Source of the DNA: Bacteroidota bacterium
GTDB taxonomy: Bacteria > Bacteroidota > Bacteroidia > Flavobacteriales_D > Crocinitomicaceae
Assembly: GCA_016192075.1 (NCBI GenBank)
Contig: JACPUU010000018.1
Span: 62,001-126,000 of the forward strand
Length of the DNA stretch: 64,000 nt
Direction of reading: 5' to 3'
Shown here: positions 41,671-48,928 of the stretch, one piece after another
Layout: the number at the start of each line of letters is the position of its first letter
How positions within the stretch are numbered: position 1 is the stretch's first letter
Position numbers and translations under genes: made by a program
Notes under the pieces: generated by a model
The model's database searches: none
The model's input: the letters and a program-made list of their open reading frames with translations, nothing else
Told to the model about the DNA's origin: nothing

Positions 41671-42897
41671 TCAATTGTAAAGAACAATGCGATGCGTTGT
41701 TTGATCATTTCTGTTTTGAACCACCAGGGAATAAATTCCGCCCGGCAGTGCCGAAACGTCAACTATTGTTTTTTGCCCGGTCAGATTTTGTTTACTCACT
41801 ATACTGCCTTTCATATCCATAATCAGACAAAAATCAGCCGCATCTGATTCTTTCAATTCAATAACCAGCATTTCAGTTGCAGGATTTGGATAAACACGAA
41901 TTTCTTCTGATGCGCTTGTTTCAGTCATCCCTGTGTATCCGCCAAAATAGTAATAGGCAATATCTACCCATGCACCCGGACCCAATGGTTTATAATTACT
42001 GTACAACACAATTTCTCCGTTTGACTTAACGGCTGCTCCCAAATCTGCAATCACGTATGTGGTGCTTCCCTCATCTAAAAGAATTGCACCCTGCTTCATT
42101 GCCATAGAGTCTGCAGTAACCGGCCAGTTTATGCCATCAGTTGAAACAGCTTCACGGTGTGAGGTACCGAGATAGGAAGTATACATGTGATAGATTCCGG
42201 CTGAATCTAAAATCACAACCGGATCATGACATTTTTCATAGAGCGGTGCAAAATCTGTCCAGGTTAATCCTTCATCGGCAGACGAAGCAGTATATAACCC
42301 TGCCGGTGAACCAATGTCCATGGTTGAATCACGCCCGGTAATAATTGCTTTGGTATCTCCGTTCATGTCTTTATATACCGCAGGGTGACTTGCCGATTTA
42401 AAATAACTGTCTGCCTGGTATGGCTGAATTTCTACCCGGATGCCCTCGTGTGTGAAATGAATTCCGTCACTGGAGATCATACTGCGAATATGAAAAAGCG
42501 GTTCATCGGGAAAAGTAACATCCTGGCTGGTGCGGTAAAATAAACGATAATCTCCGTTGGCCAATTTTAGAATCCCCGGTCCCCCGAGATTATAAATCCG
42601 GTTTGCCGGATCAAGAGAAGCGGTCATAATGGTATCTTCCACCGTCCAGTTAATCATATCCGGTGAGCTGGCATACCAGATTGCATTGGCTGATCCATAC
42701 TTGGCTATATAATACATATAATAGGTAGAATTAATACGAACCACATCCGGCATAGCACCCATTGGAGCATAGGCTGCCCCCGAAGCATCTGCGCCTATTG
42801 AATAACCCTGAAATTGCCACTGCTCTGTCTGGGCCTGAACCGTACCGCCGCATACCAGACAGACAACACCAACCAAAATTGTTTCTTTTATATTCAT
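41671..42897 (-). CDS. GH43-like five-bladed propeller secreted protein with T9SS sorting domain
   Basis: A 408-residue protein with a signal peptide ending VQAQ. The propeller blocks are of GH43/GH32 type: MPDVVRINSTYYMYYIA, IWYASSPDMINWTVEDT, GILKLANGDYRLFYRTS, SSDGIHFTHEG and KCHDPVVILDSAGIYHMYTS. The acidic catalytic triad of true glycosidases cannot be confirmed by eye. The T9SS domain is at about 335-408 (IRVYPNPATEMLVIELKE, then LPGGIYSLVVQ). The lipoprotein at 43111 has a related propeller, so the two may act on the same glycan or arose by duplication. Confidence 0.82.
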   Translation of the reverse strand: MNIKETILVGVVCLVCGGTVQAQTEQWQFQGYSIGADASGAAYAPMGAMPDVVRINSTYYMYYIAKYGSANAIWYASSPDMINWTVEDTIMTASLDPANRIYNLGGPGILKLANGDYRLFYRTSQDVTFPDEPLFHIRSMISSDGIHFTHEGIRVEIQPYQADSYFKSASHPAVYKDMNGDTKAIITGRDSTMDIGSPAGLYTASSADEGLTWTDFAPLYEKCHDPVVILDSAGIYHMYTSYLGTSHREAVSTDGINWPVTADSMAMKQGAILLDEGSTTYVIADLGAAVKSNGEIVLYSNYKPLGPGAWVDIAYYYFGGYTGMTETSASEEIRVYPNPATEMLVIELKESDAADFCLIMDMKGSIVSKQNLTGQKTIVDVSALPGGIYSLVVQNRNDQTTHRIVLYN

Positions 42898-43110
42898 AGT
42901 TTAGTTTTTTACTATTTTGCCCAAGCCGCAAAAAGCGCCGGTTTGGGTTAACCGATAAAAATAAATTCCATTTTCCCGGGTACTGCAATCAACACCGCTG
43001 TTTTCAAATATGGCCTCGTGCAGCATTATTTTTTTATACATATCCTAAAACCGTATGGTATTAATTTCATCCTGTTTTTGCTTTGATCATTGATTCGTTG
43101 TTAATCCTAC

Positions 43111-44115
43111 CTAAATCATTCGGGTTGTATAAACCATCAGATATGTTCCATCAGGTAATTTTACCACTGCAGGATCTTTCAGGTACGACACTTCACTGCT
43201 GCTTCCTCCAAAGACAAGGCGATACCCGGTATCAATGGTCCAGTTGACACCATCGGCTGTTGTGAAACTTTTGAGATTCTGGTTAGGGTTAAACGCACTC
43301 ATGATACGATACGAAGATCCGGTCACATAACCGTTGCTGATAAAATGCTGATCTGTACCATCGGCAAATATATAGCTGCCCTGTACACTGAAATTAATTC
43401 CGTTGGAACTTGTTAAGTGCCAGTGTTCCGTATTCACCGCATTAGCGGCATACATGTGCCACTGTCCGTTAAGTTGAAAAGTATTTGAATCAAAAATATG
43501 GTCTGATGATGAATAGGCTGCTGTATCGGTAAATGTAAAATTAATTCCGTCTGTACTCTCATAACAAAGTACGCATCTCTTGCCGCTGATGTCAGTTGTG
43601 GCAAACATCCGGATGTTTCCATTTTCCAGTAGAATTGCGTCAGGGTCTACTGGTTTAATACCTGCCCCAAATCCGGTAAAATTACAATGGTTGAAAGCCC
43701 ACGTTTGTCCGTTGTCAGCAGATACAGCACACGAAGTGGCATTTTGCGTGGTACCCATATTCCAGCCCGTATAATAAAGAAAAAGTTTGTCATCCTTATA
43801 AATCAGATCCGGCACATTGGCCTGGTCTGTTACTACATTACCCGTTGTTGTAAATGTCAAACCGTCCGCCGAGGTTGCTGTCAGCAGACGAAAATATGCA
43901 GGACTCTCCAGGTCTGGTGCGGTTAAATCAGGTCCGGAAGGCGGTGTAAAATCATTCTCCAATAAAGGGTCTGGTGTATACGTACAGGATCCGTCATCCT
44001 TTTTTGCCTCCTGATTGTAATTCTCAGCCTGAGAATCTGTACACCCTTCCTTCTTGCAGGATAATGTGACCAATACAGTTATACCAAATACAAAAAAATT
44101 TAATCGTTGATTCAT
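43111..44115 (-). CDS. GH43-like propeller lipoprotein
   Basis: A 334-residue protein that starts at ATG 44115. The lipobox-like VTLSCKK near residue 21 suggests a lipoprotein. Next is a Cys pair motif common in Bacteroidota secreted proteins (GCTDSQAENYNQEAKKDDGSC). It then has a propeller with repeated SADNGQTW, STDGINFTFTD, SSNGINFSVQG and TADGVNWTIDTG blocks, similar to the 41671 protein. It lies directly downstream of the response regulator gene on the same strand and probably closes that operon. Substrate unknown. Confidence 0.8.
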   Translation of the reverse strand: MNQRLNFFVFGITVLVTLSCKKEGCTDSQAENYNQEAKKDDGSCTYTPDPLLENDFTPPSGPDLTAPDLESPAYFRLLTATSADGLTFTTTGNVVTDQANVPDLIYKDDKLFLYYTGWNMGTTQNATSCAVSADNGQTWAFNHCNFTGFGAGIKPVDPDAILLENGNIRMFATTDISGKRCVLCYESTDGINFTFTDTAAYSSSDHIFDSNTFQLNGQWHMYAANAVNTEHWHLTSSNGINFSVQGSYIFADGTDQHFISNGYVTGSSYRIMSAFNPNQNLKSFTTADGVNWTIDTGYRLVFGGSSSEVSYLKDPAVVKLPDGTYLMVYTTRMI

Positions 44116-44204
44116 ACCTGAAGTTTTTAAATCAATAGTATGCAACCGGCAACACACTTTCCATAACTTGTATACGAACGCGCAAAAAAAATAGATCAAC
44201 CCGT

Positions 44205-44891
44205 TTAACCCGACCCGGTGAGTGATTTGTATTTATCTCCCAATGGAATTTCAACACCGTTGATCACCACACAACGACTATTAAACTGACTGATTTTGGA
44301 TTTGTTTACAATATACGATTTGTGAATGCGGCTAAATGAACCTGATGACAACAGCTCTTCCATGGCTTTCAGGTTCATTCGCGTGAGCAGCGGCTTAGGT
44401 TGCTGAACCAGAAAAATTTTTACATAATCTTTCAGGCCTTCAATATAAAGAATGTCATCCAGGTGAATCACGTACTTTTCATGTTCTGAACTTACCAGTA
44501 TGGTTTTTTGCCGTGACAAATCCCTAAGCCGGTTTATTTTTTCCCGGGCTTTTTCACAGGCCGTTCTGAAGCGATCCTGGTCAATGGGTTTTAACAGATA
44601 ATCGACCGCATTCAGGTTATAGCTTTCTGCGGCATAATGGTCAAAGGCGGTTGTGAAAATAACGGCTGTTTCTTTTCCCAGGTGTTTACTCAGTTCTATT
44701 CCGGTCATTGCCGGCATTTGAATATCCATAAAAACCACATCGGTTGTATAAACTGAAAGATAGTCCAGTGCTTTTTTTGAAGATGTAAATGTCGCTTTCA
44801 GTTCAAGCCATTCTATGGCCTCAACATTCCCCTTCAGAAGGGCCAGGGCCAAGGGTTCATCATCGATCAGAATGCAGGTAATCTTTGTCAT
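44205..44891 (-). CDS. LytTR-family response regulator
   Basis: A 228-residue protein. The receiver domain (1-120) has the phospho-acceptor Asp 56 in VVFMDIQMPAMTG, acidic DDEP at 10-13 and the KPID Lys near 103. The C-terminal LytTR DNA-binding domain (about 128-228) shows YVIHLDDILYIEGLKDYVKIFL and SRIHKSYIVNKSKI. The start overlaps the sensor kinase gene by 4 nt (ATGA). Its target genes are probably the adjacent secreted and lipoprotein genes; this is inference. Confidence 0.93.
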   Translation of the reverse strand: MTKITCILIDDEPLALALLKGNVEAIEWLELKATFTSSKKALDYLSVYTTDVVFMDIQMPAMTGIELSKHLGKETAVIFTTAFDHYAAESYNLNAVDYLLKPIDQDRFRTACEKAREKINRLRDLSRQKTILVSSEHEKYVIHLDDILYIEGLKDYVKIFLVQQPKPLLTRMNLKAMEELLSSGSFSRIHKSYIVNKSKISQFNSRCVVINGVEIPLGDKYKSLTGSG

Positions 44892-45892
44892 AGGTCAAGC
44901 TGCAGCTCTGTTGAATATAACTCTTTTTGCTGAATAACCGACAAAACATAATGACCCGGATAACAAAGTTCCAGGCGGTTTTTTACATTAGCCATTCCAA
45001 TGCCTGATTCAATTTCACGGATGCCGGAATCAGCCTTAAACCGGTTGCGCGTATGCAGGTACAGTTTCTGATTAGCTAACCGAATTGTAATCTCAATAAA
45101 ATCCTGTTCATCACCGTGTACCCCATGCTTAAAGGTGTTTTCAACAAAACCAATGAGCAAAAGCGGTTCAATAAAAATGCCGTTTCCGGCTTCCGGCAAA
45201 TCAACCGATAAGTTAAATTCTTTGGGTAAACGCAATTGCTGCAGCGCAATGTAGTTACGGATATAATCTATCTCCAATGAAAGATCTACCTTGTTAAGAC
45301 TACCGCTGCTGAGCATGTAGCGCATCAGCTGAGATAATCGTACCACACTCTTCTCTGCCTGGAGCGGATTGTACCGGATCTGGGCCACAATATTATTCAG
45401 TGTGTTGAATAAAAAGTGCGGGGTAATCTGAGACCGTAAAAAACGAAGTTCGGCCTGCTCCTTTTCTGTCTTCAATTTTAGTTCCCGTAATCTAAACTGC
45501 ACATAATCTGCCAGCAACCGCCAGGCAGACGAAGCCGCTGCAATCTGAACAATTGGTACAATGGAATTGGTTCTCAAACTGAACGGATGATTACCGCCGC
45601 TCGTAAAAAGTGCCGCTAAATTCAGGCACAGAAAAATTCCCAGTGCAGCGCATAAAAGCCAGACCAGGTAAATACCCAATCCATGCAACTCCAGCTTTTT
45701 GGGAATGAGGTAAAAGTAGTTCCCATAAAAAAGACCAACTAATAAAACATGTTGAAATGTATAGTGCAACAGGGAGGACCCGGTCCAGAATTCAGCCCGG
45801 TTTTTGTTTGCAATCAGCGGCATTCCTATAAAAAGCAGCCAGCCCAGTAACTGCAGGGCGCCATTTACCTGATTGAAGTACCGGAATTTCAC
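44888..45892 (-). CDS. LytS/YehU-type sensor histidine kinase
   Basis: A 334-residue protein. It has four probable membrane segments in residues 10-125 and a short coiled coil (LRELKLKTEKEQAELRFL). The HisKA_5-type phosphorylation motif is QITPHFLFNTLNNIVAQI, with His 159. The ATPase part contains FVENTFKHGV (N box) and GIGMANVKNRLELCY (G box). It has no large periplasmic sensor, so the signal is probably sensed in the membrane. It is 17 nt downstream of the T9SS gene 45910 and overlaps the response regulator, forming one operon. Confidence 0.93.
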   Translation of the reverse strand: MKFRYFNQVNGALQLLGWLLFIGMPLIANKNRAEFWTGSSLLHYTFQHVLLVGLFYGNYFYLIPKKLELHGLGIYLVWLLCAALGIFLCLNLAALFTSGGNHPFSLRTNSIVPIVQIAAASSAWRLLADYVQFRLRELKLKTEKEQAELRFLRSQITPHFLFNTLNNIVAQIRYNPLQAEKSVVRLSQLMRYMLSSGSLNKVDLSLEIDYIRNYIALQQLRLPKEFNLSVDLPEAGNGIFIEPLLLIGFVENTFKHGVHGDEQDFIEITIRLANQKLYLHTRNRFKADSGIREIESGIGMANVKNRLELCYPGHYVLSVIQQKELYSTELQLDL

Positions 45893-45909
45893 ACTTTTTA
45901 TTTCATGGA

Positions 45910-47229
45910 TTAATCAACATTAAATATAGCTGTTGAAACCTGATTGTTCTCGGTTAATCTTATAATATAGCATCCGGCGCTTAATTGTGCGGTTTTTAGC
46001 GTATTGTCATTTTGCTGTGCGTGTATCAGCTGACCGTCCATGGAAATTAATTCAATCAAAAAAACAGAACCGGTGGTTTGAACGGTCACCTGATCCTGTG
46101 CCGGATTTGGATAAAAAGAAACCGGGGCCAATTCATTGACCGGAGTATTCACCAGACCATTTATCTGATAAACGTCCAGGTGTGCCTGCCAGTCTTTATT
46201 GTTTGCCGGATAATCATAGCTTTCCACATCGTAAGAAATGTAGAGTTTATCTGCACGCTTTAGCAAAAAGGGCCGGTTTGCATTGTAGCTGTGAACACCG
46301 GCAGTAACGGGAACCGTGTAATTGGTGACAACCGTAGTACTGATCAGGCTCCAGGACGTGTCAAAAATTTTTATGCGCACATTTCCATGATTGTGATCAC
46401 CGGTATGAAACGCAACATAATAATACGTGCCATCAAAGAGAACTCCCTGTGACCATTGCCCGTCCGGATCCAGCAGCGTGGAACTGACATAATTGAACCC
46501 TGCATCGTATTTAAACGCATATAAATCACGGTCATTAAAATTGTTCATCGTTACCTCATAATAATATCCCGCATTATAAATCATACTGGAACCCCAGGTT
46601 ATTTTTGACGGCGTGTTCAGCAAAACAGGCGCAGCAACCTCGGTGAGATCCAGATCATACTGGTATATATCGGTATAGGGCATCAGTGAAAGACTGGGTG
46701 GATTAATAGGCGGACAAACACCACTGTCATACATGGCGCCAATAATTAATTTACCATTGGTATAATTCATGAGCTGATCAATGTTTGACTCACAGGCATC
46801 AAGTGGTATTGTAACCTGGTCAATCAGGTCAAAATTATCGTCGTATTTGCTGAGCAGATAATCGCCTGTTCCACCAACTGTCAAATGAAAATAATTGGTG
46901 TCCACCATCAGCATGGCAAAATCACCTGCGCCAGTTTGTCCGGGCAACACACCAACATTACCGGTTTCATTCAGTGCATTATCAAGTTCAAGCCAGGTAA
47001 AATTAGTCAGCACCCCGGCCGGGGTAGGCTGGTCATAAAGCCTTGCGGCATAAACAAGATAAAACTTGTCCCGGGTTTCGTGATAAAATATACGCGAAAA
47101 AGCACCGATAGTATCAGTTGCATTTGGGGTTAGCGAATCTTTTGATAAAAGCGTCAGATCAACCTGGGCAGAACCTGATTGTATCATAAGCCGTATGCTG
47201 AGAAGCAAAAGAAAAATTGTTTTTTTCAT
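45910..47229 (-). CDS. Secreted protein with T9SS sorting domain, propeller-like, 439 residues
   Basis: Starts at ATG 47229 with a signal peptide (MKKTIFLLLLSIRLMIQSGSAQ). The body has strand-rich propeller-type segments (FSRIFYHETRDKFYLVYAARL, YFHLTVGGTGDYLLSKYDDNFDLI, YYYVAFHTGDHNHGNVRIKIFDTSW, FLLKRADKLYISYDVESYDY). It ends with a T9SS type A module (VSFYPNPAQDQVTVQTTGS and LSAGCYIIRLTENNQVSTAIFNVD). No enzyme family was recognised. It is first in the minus-strand operon leading to the LytS/LytTR pair, so it may be linked to the signal these sense. Confidence 0.8.
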   Translation of the reverse strand: MKKTIFLLLLSIRLMIQSGSAQVDLTLLSKDSLTPNATDTIGAFSRIFYHETRDKFYLVYAARLYDQPTPAGVLTNFTWLELDNALNETGNVGVLPGQTGAGDFAMLMVDTNYFHLTVGGTGDYLLSKYDDNFDLIDQVTIPLDACESNIDQLMNYTNGKLIIGAMYDSGVCPPINPPSLSLMPYTDIYQYDLDLTEVAAPVLLNTPSKITWGSSMIYNAGYYYEVTMNNFNDRDLYAFKYDAGFNYVSSTLLDPDGQWSQGVLFDGTYYYVAFHTGDHNHGNVRIKIFDTSWSLISTTVVTNYTVPVTAGVHSYNANRPFLLKRADKLYISYDVESYDYPANNKDWQAHLDVYQINGLVNTPVNELAPVSFYPNPAQDQVTVQTTGSVFLIELISMDGQLIHAQQNDNTLKTAQLSAGCYIIRLTENNQVSTAIFNVD

Positions 47230-47452
47230 CTTATATCGTTTGTTTTTCAAACATACGAAATGCTGAATTTAATACCATCAATTGTATAGAATACCCTGGA
47301 TTTTGTAGATGAATGCAATTACCCGGGTATCTTAAATGCGGTATCCGGTTGTAGAATCTGATAGATGGTGCCAGACGTACAACGCATACCCGAAACACCG
47401 TATCTAAAAGCGTGAAAAAATGAAAACGGGTTGCGAAATTTGCCGCTGTATT

Positions 47453-48715
47453 TTACTGCTTCACAACACGCAGTTGCTGCCGTTCACCTTTGTGCATAAA
47501 TTCCAGCAAATACACCCCGGGTCCGACAGCAGAAAAATCAATTTGAATTGTTTCTCCATTTACAACAACAGCCGCTGGTATTTTTTGACCAGTAAGTGTA
47601 AAGACCGCAATTTCTGAAAGATCACCCTGCCCTACATTGAGATACAGCATATCATTGGTTGGATTTGGATACGATACTACCTGGCCGTTGTCAACCGGTG
47701 CAGTTATACCAAGTTCACCCGAACAGGATGCGGGAATACTATCAGTAGTAATAAACGTGGTACAATTATCACAAAAAACACTTTTGAAAAAACATACCGC
47801 CCGGCCCACACGGAAAGCGCTGGGCATAATGTAAATTCCATGACCACCGCCCGGTTTAATGTTCAGCTCACTGCAAACACCGGCATTTGTAAGCAGAGTG
47901 TGTAATGTTGCAGAACCGTATTCAATACTGCCCGGCAAACTGCTGCATGAAGCGCTCGAATCAATATCTACCGTTGGATCAGCATCACCGTGGAAAGCAA
48001 TCATGGGTACCATTTCATCCACCTCAACAGATGTGCTAAGTGCCCCTCCCCAATTGTTGAAAATGGCCTTGATGGAATAATCAAAACCGGGACTTTTCAA
48101 ATCTCCCAACAACGGTTGAATATAAGGGTGATAACTATTCCATTCATCCTGTGAAAGGTAAACCAATGCCAGCGATGTACCCGCTCCGGCACTTCCACCG
48201 CCTACAAACATCCAGGACGTATCAATTTTTAACAGGGCAGCATTGTCTGCCACATATTCAAAAGCTGCATTCGCATCCTGAAGTGCGCGGTAAACCGCAT
48301 TGTCATACGTTGAATCACACATGCCGGTATGCCCGAGGCGGTAGTCAATTGTAGCAGCAACAAAACCCCGTTTAGCAAATTCAATACAATCATCATTCAG
48401 GTCTATTTTACTGCCGGATGTAAAGCCGCCGCCATGAATCAACAGAATAAAAGGACGCATCGGAAGCGGATCAATTGAATTCTTGGGGAAATAAACGTTG
48501 AATTGCAAATCTTCATCCACGTTATTCCAGTTGGTTGCTGTTCTGTAAACAACAAATTTCATGGAGTCTAATTGTGCATCCGTAAAATATTCCTGCTCTG
48601 TAAACCGGTTATCGCCTGTACAGTATTGGGCTGAAACCAACTGACTGGTAAAAAGAAAAACAATTGCTAAAAATGTCTTTTGAATTTGTCGGAAAAAAAA
48701 GGGAGTACAGTTCAT
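47453..48715 (-). CDS. Secreted alpha/beta hydrolase (carboxylesterase type) with T9SS sorting domain
   Basis: A 420-residue protein with a signal peptide ending VSAQ. The hydrolase domain has the oxyanion block IHGGG (His 94 to Gly 97), the nucleophile Ser 175 in VGGGSAGAG, a likely acid Asp in FHGDADPTVD (246 or 250), and the base His 292 in GGGHGIY: a complete triad. The C-terminal T9SS domain is at about 345-420 (VSYPNPTNDMLYLNVG, VGPGVYLLEFMHKGERQQLRVVKQ). It is most like feruloyl/acetyl esterases or BD-FAE type. The gap of 223 nt to 45910 suggests a separate transcription unit. Confidence 0.88.
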   Translation of the reverse strand: MNCTPFFFRQIQKTFLAIVFLFTSQLVSAQYCTGDNRFTEQEYFTDAQLDSMKFVVYRTATNWNNVDEDLQFNVYFPKNSIDPLPMRPFILLIHGGGFTSGSKIDLNDDCIEFAKRGFVAATIDYRLGHTGMCDSTYDNAVYRALQDANAAFEYVADNAALLKIDTSWMFVGGGSAGAGTSLALVYLSQDEWNSYHPYIQPLLGDLKSPGFDYSIKAIFNNWGGALSTSVEVDEMVPMIAFHGDADPTVDIDSSASCSSLPGSIEYGSATLHTLLTNAGVCSELNIKPGGGHGIYIMPSAFRVGRAVCFFKSVFCDNCTTFITTDSIPASCSGELGITAPVDNGQVVSYPNPTNDMLYLNVGQGDLSEIAVFTLTGQKIPAAVVVNGETIQIDFSAVGPGVYLLEFMHKGERQQLRVVKQ

Positions 48716-48896
48716 GTGTCTAGTTTGAGTATATAAAATTTCTATTCAGACTTGCCCTAATATAAAAGGTTTAACCGGCTTGTACAAATCAGGTTGAAAA
48801 TATGCGGGTAAGTTGGGGGTGAATGAAGATTCGCTCCCATTTCCGGGTAGTTTACCTGACGATCCGGTCCCGGGATACATGCTTTCCCGGGTTTCT

Positions 48897-48904
48897 TATA
48901 TTTG
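48897..48904 (+). promoter_or_regulatory. Putative -7 box TATATTTG of the TPR-CHAT gene
   Basis: A TAnnTTTG match 24 nt before ATG 48929. A CCCGGG-rich inverted repeat (about 48869-48891) sits just upstream, where a -33 element would lie. Confidence 0.4.
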
Positions 48905-48928
48905 TATCGTAAACCCAAATCTCTAAAC

